From positions 4,327,178 through 4,391,177 of the forward strand of contig NZ_CP036263.1 of the NCBI RefSeq assembly GCF_007741515.1: a stretch of 64,000 nucleotides of DNA. Reading direction: 5' to 3'. A model generated the notes under the pieces. It saw nothing but the letters and a program-made list of their open reading frames with translations. It made no database searches and was not told the origin of the DNA. How positions within the stretch are numbered: the first letter of the stretch is position 1; every line of letters begins with the position of its first letter. Below, in pieces: positions 1 to 7,783 of this stretch. The DNA comes from Adhaeretor mobilis (GTDB lineage: Bacteria; Planctomycetota; Planctomycetia; Pirellulales; Lacipirellulaceae). Made by a program: the position numbers and the translations under genes.

Positions 1-1149
1 ATTGATGTCACCGTGGTCGAACTAGCCAATCAAATTCTCCCACCATGGGACGAGGAGATGGTTCGTCCACTCGAAGCGCACTTGCGTGATCAGGGCGTTA
101 CTTTACGATTGGGAGATTCGGCTGAGGCCTTCGCAGAATGCTCTACGTCCGATGGTAAGCTGACGGTGAAACTAAAGTCAGGTGAAGAATTGCGGGCAGA
201 CTTCGCAGCTGTCTGTATCGGTGTACGGCCTGAAAGCAAGTTGGCGCTCGACGCCGGAATCGAGTGTGGTCCACGTGGCGGTATCGTCACTAACGATTTC
301 CTACAGACCAGCGATCCAAACATTTACGCTGTGGGCGATGTTGCACAAGTGAAAGACTTCGTGACGAGCGAACCAACACAGATTCCTTTGGCAGGACCAG
401 CCAATCGGCAGGGCCGTATAGCCGCCGACCACATCTTCGGCCGAAATTCAAGGTATCGCGGCACGCAAGGAACAGCGGTTGTCGGAATTTTCGGAAAAAC
501 CGCCGCCATGACCGGCCACAGTGAGAAACTTTTGCGGCGAGACAGCCGTCCTTACGAAAAAATCTACATCCATCCCAACGATCATGCAGGATACTATCCG
601 GGCGCGACTCAAATGACACTGAAGCTCTTGTTCGATCCCGACGTCGGCCGAATCTGGGGTGCTCAGGCTGTCGGTACGAACGGAGTCGACAAGCGCATTG
701 ATGTGATCGCGATGGCGATGCACGCGGGGATGACCGTCTACGATTTAGAAGAAGCGGAACTCTGTTACGCACCCCAATATGGCTCGGCAAAAGACGCGGT
801 CAACATGGCTGGGTTCGTTGCGTCAGGCCTGCTTCGCGGAGATCATCCTCACGTTCACTTGAGTGAACTGACTACAGAGTCAGAGTCAGGAGAGCATGTC
901 CTGCTGGATGTTCGCACGGAGCAAGAGTTTGCCAATGGGCATCTGAATAATGCGCAGAATATTCCACTGGAAGCACTTCGTAATCGGATTTCGGAGCTAC
1001 CCAAAGACTGTAGGATCATCTCATACTGTCAAGTTGGCCAACGTGGATACATGGCGACCCGACTGCTCCAACGAAAAGGTTTTGACGCCGCAAATCTAAG
1101 CGGTGGCTATCAACTTGTTCAAAAGTCAGGCAATCTGCTTAATACTTAA
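1..1149 (+). CDS. CoA-disulfide reductase-like FAD oxidoreductase with C-terminal rhodanese domain (5' partial)
   Basis: The reading frame is open from base 1 (IDVTVVELANQ), so the gene begins upstream; a GTG at 13 is only an internal valine. What remains is the NAD(P)H-binding half, an FAD-contacting motif (NIYAVGDVAQV), the dimerisation domain of pyridine nucleotide-disulfide oxidoreductases, and a rhodanese domain over the last ~100 residues with its candidate nucleophile in SYCQVGQR. This architecture matches CoA-disulfide reductase/rhodanese fusions, which reduce CoA disulfides, persulfides or polysulfide with NAD(P)H. The redox cysteine of the N-terminal half lies outside the window, so the exact substrate cannot be judged. 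The YeeE/YedE genes 4 kb downstream support a sulfane-sulfur role. Family assignment is firm; substrate is inferred. Confidence 0.88.
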   Translation: MDVTVVELANQILPPWDEEMVRPLEAHLRDQGVTLRLGDSAEAFAECSTSDGKLTVKLKSGEELRADFAAVCIGVRPESKLALDAGIECGPRGGIVTNDFLQTSDPNIYAVGDVAQVKDFVTSEPTQIPLAGPANRQGRIAADHIFGRNSRYRGTQGTAVVGIFGKTAAMTGHSEKLLRRDSRPYEKIYIHPNDHAGYYPGATQMTLKLLFDPDVGRIWGAQAVGTNGVDKRIDVIAMAMHAGMTVYDLEEAELCYAPQYGSAKDAVNMAGFVASGLLRGDHPHVHLSELTTESESGEHVLLDVRTEQEFANGHLNNAQNIPLEALRNRISELPKDCRIISYCQVGQRGYMATRLLQRKGFDAANLSGGYQLVQKSGNLLNT

Positions 1150-1224
1150 TTAGCAATTGATAGTATTTAGATCGAAAGCATGTTTTTTTTTAAAATGCCC
1201 AACCAAGAAGAGGAATGAATCAAA

Positions 1225-1704
1225 ATGGCAACTAACAAGTCAACAGAGAACTTACAAACCGCTCTCAGCATGGAACTAACTGCAATGCACCAGTATCAAC
1301 TGCATGCCGGAGTCCTTGATGACTGGGGTCTGAGCTTGCTGGCAACCCAGATGCGAGAAGAGATGACGGAAGAACTGGGACACTCCGATGAATTCATGAC
1401 GAGAATTCTTTTCCTGAATGGCTCGCCTGAACTGACTATGGCGAGAACACCTCTTCGTGCTGCGTCGCTGAAGGAGATGTTCGAGTCGGACCTTGCGGAC
1501 GAGAAAGAAGCAATCGAGTTCTACACGAAAGCATCCGTACAGGCGTCAGAAGACAGTGACATTGGTACTCGGACGCTCTTTGAGCGAATCGCGTTAGACG
1601 AGGAGCAGCACATGAGCTGGCTGGAACTTCAACTCGATCTACTCGAACGTATGGGCGAGCCTGCGTATATTTCCAAGCACATGCCGACACCGAGTCAAGC
1701 TTAA
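1225..1704 (+). CDS. Bacterioferritin-like diiron protein lacking the heme methionine
   Basis: A 159-residue four-helix ferritin-like protein. The complete bacterioferritin ferroxidase set can be placed: E17, E50, H53, E93, E126 and H129, with spacing equal to E18/E51/H54/E94/E127/H130 of classical bacterioferritin. The residue after the second ligand, Met52 (the heme ligand) in classical Bfr, is Leu51 here, so heme binding at that site is unlikely. Expected role: iron oxidation and storage, or peroxide detoxification in a cytoplasmic shell. The ATG at 1225 follows an AGAGGA-type ribosome site. It lies 75 bp after the flavoprotein gene and 23 bp before the efflux adaptor gene, probably in one transcript. 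A Dps-like function is the main alternative. Confidence 0.9.
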   Translation: MATNKSTENLQTALSMELTAMHQYQLHAGVLDDWGLSLLATQMREEMTEELGHSDEFMTRILFLNGSPELTMARTPLRAASLKEMFESDLADEKEAIEFYTKASVQASEDSDIGTRTLFERIALDEEQHMSWLELQLDLLERMGEPAYISKHMPTPSQA

Positions 1705-1727
1705 CCACAAGCGTAAGGTTTAAGCAA

Positions 1728-2897
1728 ATGAGCAATGTCCAGAAGCGGACGAAACAATGGCATTGGCGCTCACTGAAGGTGATTGCTGTGCTGTTGATAG
1801 CTGGCGGCGTCATGTACTGGATAAAGTTCGCACCGGTGCCCGTCGTTTCGCATAGGGTTGAGCGTGGGATGATCGTTGCCGAAGTGATGGGCACGGGAAC
1901 CTTGGAAGCACGTGTCCAAACAACAATCAGTCCCAAAATCTCCGGTCGTATTGTAGAAGTGCTCGCCGATCAAGGAGACCGAGTAGAAACGGGCGAGCTG
2001 CTCGTCCGACTTGACGATGAGGAACTTAACCGGCAAGTTGCAATTGCGGAGGCCAATGTGGATGCCGCCACCGCTGCGATTGTTCTCCTGACTGCGGACA
2101 AGAATCGCGCCGCAGCGATCCATGACCAAGCGAAGAAAAATCACGACAGGACCCAGTCTCTGGTAAGTCAAAACGCCGTGAGCGGCGAAGTCGTGGACAG
2201 AGCGGTAGAGTCCCTCACTGTCGCTGCGGCGGGCAATTCAAGAGCAGTGGCGGCTATCACCGAAGGTCAGAAAGAACTGGTGGCAGCAGAAAAGACACTA
2301 GAGTACCACCGCACAATATTGCATGACACACACATCCATGCCCCGTACGAAGGACTGATCGTTGGTAGGAATCGAGAACCAGGTGATGTCGTGGTTCCTG
2401 GCAGTGATATCCTAACGTTGATCTCGACCGATGATCTGTGGATCAGTGCCTGGGTTGACGAAACAGAAATGGCACGTCTGCAGATGGATCAGCCTGCAAG
2501 AGTTGTGTTCCGCTCTGAGCCCGCAAAGACCTATCCCGGCCAAATTGCTCGCATCGGGAAAGAAGCAGATCGAGAGACTCGCGAGTTCATCGTCGATGTG
2601 CGTGTGCTTGAACTCCCCACAAACTGGGCGGTCGGGCAACGTGCGGAGGCCTACATCCAGATTACAAATAAGGACGATGTGCTGCTATTGCCACCCAGCG
2701 CAATTGTTAGACGCAAGGATGTTGAGGGCGTATTCATCAATCTCGATGGAGTTGCCAAATGGCGTCCCGTCAGCCTCGGAGTGCGCGGTCGGGATGCAGC
2801 GGAAGTACTGGAAGGGCTTGCGGCAGGAGACTTGGTTATCAGTCCCGAGCAACCGACGGCCGTTTTGACCGACGGGCGAAGGGTCGTGTCACCTTGA
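1728..2897 (+). CDS. HlyD/MacA-family periplasmic adaptor of an ABC efflux pump
   Basis: A 389-residue membrane-fusion protein. One N-terminal transmembrane segment (about residues 18-32) anchors it. It is followed by a biotinyl-lipoyl-like strand (ISPKISGRIVEVLADQGD), an alpha-helical hairpin rich in Ala/Lys/Gln (about 95-195), the second lipoyl half (APYEGLIVGRNREPGD) and beta-barrel/membrane-proximal domains. Such adaptors bridge an inner-membrane ABC transporter and an outer-membrane channel. The stop codon overlaps the start of the permease gene, and the ATPase follows, giving a MacA-MacB/DevBCA-type trio. No TolC-like gene is visible here. Substrate unknown; nearby iron and sulfur genes suggest stress efflux but do not prove it. 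Confidence 0.9.
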   Translation: MSNVQKRTKQWHWRSLKVIAVLLIAGGVMYWIKFAPVPVVSHRVERGMIVAEVMGTGTLEARVQTTISPKISGRIVEVLADQGDRVETGELLVRLDDEELNRQVAIAEANVDAATAAIVLLTADKNRAAAIHDQAKKNHDRTQSLVSQNAVSGEVVDRAVESLTVAAAGNSRAVAAITEGQKELVAAEKTLEYHRTILHDTHIHAPYEGLIVGRNREPGDVVVPGSDILTLISTDDLWISAWVDETEMARLQMDQPARVVFRSEPAKTYPGQIARIGKEADRETREFIVDVRVLELPTNWAVGQRAEAYIQITNKDDVLLLPPSAIVRRKDVEGVFINLDGVAKWRPVSLGVRGRDAAEVLEGLAAGDLVISPEQPTAVLTDGRRVVSP

Positions 2898-4105
2898 ATC
2901 TCGCTACCAAAGATATTCGACGCAGTCTCGGTCGCTTCGCATTGACAGCAGTCGGTATCGGCATGTTGCTCATGGTTGTCATGGGGATGGGCGGCATTTA
3001 TCGGGGTATTGTCGAAGACGCAACGCTGCTCATCGACCGTGTTGGGGCTGATCTATGGATTGTCCAACGTGACACGCGCGGCCCCTTTGCCGAGCAATCC
3101 CGCGTTCCATCCAATTTAGTTTATCGAGCTGCCGCGGTTCCCGGGGTGCAATCGTCGCGCGAATTTGTGTATCACACCATCCAACGAGAGCGTGATGGCC
3201 GACCACTCCGAATGGCTGTGCTGGGGTTGAGCTGGCCAACCGACAAGGGCCAATGGCTGCCGCTGACCTCTGGGCGACTACTCAGGCAAGCACACTATGA
3301 AATGATCGCTGATGAGACTCTTGGTCTCATAGTCGGCGAGCAGATTAGGCTTGGCAAAGAGTCGTACTGCGTCGTGGGAACCACCAGTAACATGATCAGC
3401 TCAGGCGGCGACGGCATCGCATTCTTCTCGGTCGCCGATGCACAGGCGATCCAGTTTGACGTTGCCGGCGAATCCGTGCGACTCGAGCGGGCAGCAAGAG
3501 ACTCCCGCGGCGAAAACTTTGAGGTCGCAATTCAGCAACCGATGATGCTTGACAACGCTTGGAGGCCGACCTCACAACTCCCTGCAATTGGTCCACCCCA
3601 GATTAGCGCAGTAATGGTGACGTTGTCACCGGGAGCTGAAGTGAACCAAATCAAAGAAACAATCTCTGGTTGGGGCGACGTTTCCGTTTTCACTGCAGAG
3701 GGCGAACGTGAATTGCTGTTAACAGGCAACGTCGAGAAAGTGCGCCGTCAGATAGGGCTCTTCCGAGCCCTCTTGACCCTCATCGCAGCGATCATCATGG
3801 CCCTCATCCTCTATACCTTAACGCTCGACAAGATTCACTCGATCGCACTTCTCAAATTGATTGGTGCCCCTAATACAGTCATCCTCGGAATGATCCTCCA
3901 GCAAGCGCTCATTCTCGGTGGCGCCGGATTCGGGATTGCATATCTTGTTGGTGGGCAGTTGTTCCCGATGTTCCCGCGCCGTGTCATTCTCTCTGACGAA
4001 GACTTAATGCAACTGGCCGTAATCGTTGTCGCAATCTCGGTGCTTTCCAGCATGCTGGGCATTTGGAAAGCCATGAAGGTCTCTCCGAACGAGGCCCTCG
4101 CATGA
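2894..4105 (+). CDS. FtsX/MacB-type ABC transporter permease
   Basis: The open frame extends upstream inside the adaptor gene, but protein similarity starts at MNLATKDIRRSLGRF, which fits a TTG start at 2894 overlapping the adaptor TGA (TTGA) and preceded by GAAGGG at about 2877-2883. That gives 403 residues. One transmembrane helix lies near the N-terminus (about 15-35), then a ~230-residue periplasmic MacB-core-like region, then three C-terminal helices (FtsX domain, about 280-400). This is the topology of mechanotransmission-type permeases such as MacB, LolC/E and DevC. It works with the adaptor before it and the ATPase after it, whose ATG overlaps this stop (ATGA). Confidence 0.88.
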   Translation: MNLATKDIRRSLGRFALTAVGIGMLLMVVMGMGGIYRGIVEDATLLIDRVGADLWIVQRDTRGPFAEQSRVPSNLVYRAAAVPGVQSSREFVYHTIQRERDGRPLRMAVLGLSWPTDKGQWLPLTSGRLLRQAHYEMIADETLGLIVGEQIRLGKESYCVVGTTSNMISSGGDGIAFFSVADAQAIQFDVAGESVRLERAARDSRGENFEVAIQQPMMLDNAWRPTSQLPAIGPPQISAVMVTLSPGAEVNQIKETISGWGDVSVFTAEGERELLLTGNVEKVRRQIGLFRALLTLIAAIIMALILYTLTLDKIHSIALLKLIGAPNTVILGMILQQALILGGAGFGIAYLVGGQLFPMFPRRVILSDEDLMQLAVIVVAISVLSSMLGIWKAMKVSPNEALA

Positions 4106-4860
4106 CCCTGGAGAACATAGCTAGCACGATGGACATGACAGTGAATGGCGCTCCAAATGCCATCGAAGCCGACAACCTGACAAAGATCTACGGCAGTGGC
4201 AATACTGAAGTGGTTGCCATGCGTGACGCTACGATGCACGTCAAGCAAGGTGAAGTCGTTGCGTTGCTCGGTCCAAGCGGCTCTGGAAAATCTACTTTCC
4301 TAACTGCCGTCGGGCTCATCAACCCGCCGTCCTCCGGCAAAATCACAATCGACGGCAAGCTGGTGCTGGAAGGCGATACGCCTCACACGAACCTGGGTTC
4401 ATTTCGTCGTCAGCACATTGGATTCATCTTCCAAAAATCCAACCTAATCCCATTCCTGTCAGCGGCAGAGAACATTCAGATTGCGATGCAGCTGAATGGC
4501 GAATCAAGGCGGGCCGCTCGGCAGCGAGCGATGGAACTGATGGACTATCTTGGCGTTGCCGACCGAGCGGACAATTTGCCATCGATGCTTTCAGGGGGAC
4601 AGCAGCAACGTATTGCCGTGGCTCGCGCTTTAGCAAATCACCCCAGTGTCATCCTAGCGGACGAACCGACCGCGGCGCTAGACGGCCAGCTTGGCCGTCA
4701 AGTCATGGAATTGTTCGCCCAAGTTGCCCACGAACAAGGTGCAGGCGTGATTGTCGTGACGCACGACCAACGAGCGCTCGACGTATTCGATACGATTTAC
4801 GAAATGGAAGACGGTCTGATGTGCAAACAGACGGTCAACTCGATTCAGACTACCAGATAA
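4102..4860 (+). CDS. ABC transporter ATP-binding protein (MacB/LolD/DevA type)
   Basis: A 252-residue nucleotide-binding subunit starting at the ATG at 4102, which overlaps the permease stop; the open frame further upstream is permease coding sequence. It shows Walker A (GPSGSGKST), a Q-loop (FIFQKSNLIPF), the signature LSGGQQQR, Walker B (VILADEPTAALD) and the H-loop (VIVVTHDQRA). The sequence class is that of ATPases partnering FtsX-type permeases. It is the last gene of the adaptor-permease-ATPase trio and powers conformational transmission to the periplasmic adaptor rather than import. Translational coupling of all three genes argues for fixed stoichiometry. Confidence 0.92.
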   Translation: MTLENIASTMDMTVNGAPNAIEADNLTKIYGSGNTEVVAMRDATMHVKQGEVVALLGPSGSGKSTFLTAVGLINPPSSGKITIDGKLVLEGDTPHTNLGSFRRQHIGFIFQKSNLIPFLSAAENIQIAMQLNGESRRAARQRAMELMDYLGVADRADNLPSMLSGGQQQRIAVARALANHPSVILADEPTAALDGQLGRQVMELFAQVAHEQGAGVIVVTHDQRALDVFDTIYEMEDGLMCKQTVNSIQTTR

Positions 4861-4878
4861 ATTCAAGGGAGATGTAAT

Positions 4879-5361
4879 ATGGATTGGATCATACAACCCT
4901 GGCCTTGGTGGATCTCGGGCATTCTCATTGGCCTGACGGTTCCACTTCTGTTTATTCTTGTCGGCAAATCTTTTGGAATCTCGACCAGCCTGCAACAGGC
5001 AGGCGCCATGTGTGCTCCTAATAGTAAGTTGGAATATCTAAGTAAGCACGATCGCAGGGCAAACCTGTGGACGATTGTGTTTGCAATAGGCATTGCCGCT
5101 GGCGCATTCATTGCGACTCGCTTCCTGTCAAACGAACCGGTTGAGTTTCTCCCGGAGTCCTTCAAAACTCCCAGAGGTGGCATCAAGCTGCTTATTGGAG
5201 GCTTTCTCATCGGATTCGGAACGCGCTATGCCGGTGGATGCACTTCCGGGCACTCGATCACGGGGATCTCTAATCTCAACTGGCCGAGTCTGGTCGCCAC
5301 GATATTTTTCTTCGTCGGCGGGCTTGCGGTAACGTGGGGCCTGGGCCACCTAATTTTCTAA
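4879..5361 (+). CDS. YeeE/YedE-family sulfur transport protein, N-half type
   Basis: A 160-residue integral membrane protein of the YeeE/YedE (DUF395) family. It has several hydrophobic helices and the family motif GTRYAGGCTSGHSITG, whose Cys is thought to relay thiosulfate sulfur through the channel in characterised YeeE proteins. A good ribosome site (AAGGGAGATG) precedes the ATG. It sits 18 bp after the ABC ATPase and 24 bp before a second YeeE/YedE half. Together they resemble one full-length YeeE split over two genes, a common arrangement. Thiosulfate or related sulfur uptake is a family-level expectation. Confidence 0.87.
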   Translation: MDWIIQPWPWWISGILIGLTVPLLFILVGKSFGISTSLQQAGAMCAPNSKLEYLSKHDRRANLWTIVFAIGIAAGAFIATRFLSNEPVEFLPESFKTPRGGIKLLIGGFLIGFGTRYAGGCTSGHSITGISNLNWPSLVATIFFFVGGLAVTWGLGHLIF

Positions 5362-5385
5362 GCGACGTACTCAAGGGGTATTCTA

Positions 5386-5844
5386 ATGAGCGAAACATCG
5401 AAACCAGAAGAAAAGCCATACGGAGTGTCGATCCGGGGCTACATCAGCGTTCTCCTAATTGGAGCCTACCTTGGAATTCTATTCGTCAAGTCAGAAGTCG
5501 CTAGCTGGCAACGGATCCACGATATGTTCCTCTTCCGTGAAGCCCACATGTACCTCATTATCAGTCTTGCAATTATCGTTGCCATGATCTCGATGTTGGT
5601 TATCAAGCGTCTTGGCGTCAGGAGCGTAGACGGCAAGCCAATCACCTACAAGCCCAAGCCGTATCACACCGGAGTCATCATCGGAGGGATGCTATTTGGA
5701 GCCGGCTGGGCTATCACCGGAGCCTGCCCGGGTCCCGTCTACGCTCAGGTTGGCGCGGGCGAATGGATGGCTCTGTTTACGCTCGGCGGAGCGATGCTGG
5801 GCATGTTTGGTTATGCGGCATTGAAACCGAGACTACCTCACTAG
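5386..5844 (+). CDS. YeeE/YedE-family sulfur transport protein, C-half type
   Basis: A 152-residue membrane protein with about four hydrophobic segments and the second family motif, GAGWAITGACPGPVYAQVG, carrying the conserved Cys in ACPGP. It directly follows the first YeeE/YedE gene and is preceded by AAGGGG about 8 bases before the ATG. The pair likely assembles into one channel for thiosulfate or another sulfane-sulfur species. This is consistent with the rhodanese-fused flavoprotein at the start of the window, which would handle persulfide sulfur inside the cell. The next gene is convergent, so this is the end of the block. Confidence 0.87.
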   Translation: MSETSKPEEKPYGVSIRGYISVLLIGAYLGILFVKSEVASWQRIHDMFLFREAHMYLIISLAIIVAMISMLVIKRLGVRSVDGKPITYKPKPYHTGVIIGGMLFGAGWAITGACPGPVYAQVGAGEWMALFTLGGAMLGMFGYAALKPRLPH

Positions 5845-5946
5845 AATTCGGTTGGTTCCAACTAAGAGTTGTTCTAGGAAGCAGTGGAGCTGTTCAGCAG
5901 AGACCGTTTATCCTGTTTTGGTTCTTGAACCGTAACTGCTTCTCAA

Positions 5947-6783
5947 CTAAGCGGAGGTGCGAGCTACTGCAGAGATTGTGCAGTTAAGCATGTTAACCTT
6001 ACCACTGAACGAAGCAAATGCCACGTCGGCAGCATCGAGGCCAATCGCGATCGGGACGAAGCCGCCGAGCGAGGCTAAGCGGGTGGCATCGTAAATTTGC
6101 CAATGATCGCCAATAAACACCTCGACCGCCGCATGAAAATCGGGCGGCTGGAGCTCGACTAAATATCCTGAGGTGTAGCGGGCAGGTATACGTAGAGCGC
6201 GACAGAGCACGATTAGCAAATGGGCGAAGTCGCGGCAAACTCCTTCCGTACTCAAGTAGGTGTCAGTGGCGGTCGTCTGAGCGTTGGAAGAACCCATCGT
6301 GTAACTGGTGCGATTGAAGACCATATTTTCCAAGGCTTCGACCAGTGAATCGTCACGTTTTAGGCCGCCAAATTGATTCTCTGCTAGTTGCAAAAAGCGA
6401 TCTGACTCGCAATAGCGGCTCGGATTCAGAAAAGGCAACGCCTCAGCGGGCAGGCTCGTGATGGGACTCAAACAGTGAGAGCCGGCTTGTAATTGCGATA
6501 TCTTGGTAACCGCAGCGTCATAATCAATACGCCATTGGCCTGGTTCGGCACGAAAACGATAACAGCGATTCTCAGTGGCGGGGATCGCTACCTCGCTCCA
6601 CTGCGAATCATCGATTTGCTGATCATTATGATATATCTTCACGCTTTCAGATTCGATCGATTGCTGAGACAACGGTCGCACCGCGATCTGAAGCTGAAAT
6701 TCGGCTGCATTCGCCACTTCGTAAATTAGCTGTGAGTGGACGTCGATACACGTCGTCTCGCATTCGGTCTCGGTAATCGTCAT
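5947..6783 (-). CDS. Transglutaminase-like cysteine protease-fold protein, third of the cluster
   Basis: A 278-residue protein with the bacterial transglutaminase-like N-terminal beta domain (about 10-110) and a transglutaminase core. The catalytic triad is visible: C183 in GVCRDFAHL, H217 in DFHAAVEVF, D232 in WQIYDATR. These proteins act as peptidases or amide-forming/breaking enzymes; characterised members are few. It is the last gene of a six-gene minus-strand run encoding ATP-grasp, alpha-E and transglutaminase proteins, 85 bp after the previous gene. No signal peptide is seen, so a cytoplasmic location is inferred. Substrate unknown; an amidase acting on the product of the cluster's ATP-grasp ligases is a reasonable guess. 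Confidence 0.88.
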   Translation of the reverse strand: MTITETECETTCIDVHSQLIYEVANAAEFQLQIAVRPLSQQSIESESVKIYHNDQQIDDSQWSEVAIPATENRCYRFRAEPGQWRIDYDAAVTKISQLQAGSHCLSPITSLPAEALPFLNPSRYCESDRFLQLAENQFGGLKRDDSLVEALENMVFNRTSYTMGSSNAQTTATDTYLSTEGVCRDFAHLLIVLCRALRIPARYTSGYLVELQPPDFHAAVEVFIGDHWQIYDATRLASLGGFVPIAIGLDAADVAFASFSGKVNMLNCTISAVARTSA

Positions 6784-6868
6784 TGATTATATCGCACAAG
6801 GTTGTGGAAAAAGAGAGCCGCTCCACATTGGCACTTGAAAAAATTCATCGTGCCCCAAATCCAGTACC

Positions 6869-7771
6869 TCAGGAAGCTACTGAGATTACTTCGCTGTCAG
6901 TCTCGATCGGTGCCACATCGACGGAAACATCCAACGCATGCTTCCCGCCTCCCGTGTAAATACCCTTAAGAGGGGTGACATCTCCGTAGTCGCGTCCCCA
7001 ACTGAGTGTGATATGCTCTTCGCCCGCCCGTTTGTCATTGGTTGGATCAACGTCGATCCAACCTAAATCGCCACAATAAACGGACAACCAAGCGTGCGAC
7101 GCATCTGCACCAACCAGCCGCGGCTTGCCAGCCGGCGGATAGGTGCGGACGTAACCGCTGACGTAGCGTGCAGCTAACCCCAAGGAGCGCAGCATGGCGA
7201 TCTGCACATGGGCGAAATCCTGACAAACGCCTCGTCGTTTTCTTAGCACCTCAGCTATTGGAGTCGTAACCGTTGTTGCTTTAGGATCATAAGTAAAATC
7301 CTCATTGACGCGTGAGGTCAATTCAAGAACTGCCTCATAAACTGGTCGACCCTGCGAAAAAGTCTCGCGGGCATAATCCGCAGCCGCTAATGAATAGTGG
7401 CTGCGAGGCGAATCGAATTTGAACTGCAACGCGTCAAGATCGGCTACTGTGCTGTGCACCTGTATCCGCTTGACGATGCTCTCCCAAGGTGTAGTATCGG
7501 TTGGCATCGGTGCCAGCGGAGCAACGCTCACTTGGCTGGTCGCCTTGACTTCGAGCTGTTCATAACCTTCATTAAGTGAAAAATGTGTCACGTGATTGCC
7601 AAACACATCTTCGCGGACACTATAAATTGAAGGAGCAGGTTTGATGGTGATTTCGTGGTTGGAAACCTTTTGACGCCCCGTATCGCGCGGTGTAAGCCAG
7701 GCAGCATTGTGGCAAACAGAAACCCGATTCGTGGTTTTGTAGGTCGTGGTGTGAGTGACTCTATAATTCAT
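6869..7771 (-). CDS. Transglutaminase family protein, second of the cluster
   Basis: A 300-residue protein with the typical start of this family (MNYRVTHTTTYKT; bacterial transglutaminase-like N-terminal domain, about 1-80) and a complete core: C183 in RGVCQDFAHV, H226 in DASHAWLSVY, D242 in WIDVDPTND. It has no signal peptide. The gene follows the ATP-grasp/alpha-E fusion gene by only 12 bp, so the two are very probably co-transcribed. Small proteins of this class accompany circularly permuted ATP-grasp and alpha-E genes in many bacteria and are predicted to process or transfer peptide amide bonds. The biochemical reaction is unproven. Confidence 0.92.
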   Translation of the reverse strand: MNYRVTHTTTYKTTNRVSVCHNAAWLTPRDTGRQKVSNHEITIKPAPSIYSVREDVFGNHVTHFSLNEGYEQLEVKATSQVSVAPLAPMPTDTTPWESIVKRIQVHSTVADLDALQFKFDSPRSHYSLAAADYARETFSQGRPVYEAVLELTSRVNEDFTYDPKATTVTTPIAEVLRKRRGVCQDFAHVQIAMLRSLGLAARYVSGYVRTYPPAGKPRLVGADASHAWLSVYCGDLGWIDVDPTNDKRAGEEHITLSWGRDYGDVTPLKGIYTGGGKHALDVSVDVAPIETDSEVISVAS

Positions 7772-7783
7772 GGGGAGTGGCGA

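Noticed and set aside
2759..2893. Upstream start for the ABC permease within the adaptor gene
   Set aside because: The extension reads the adaptor's coding sequence in another frame, is Arg/Gly-rich, and precedes the natural family start at the TTG at 2894.
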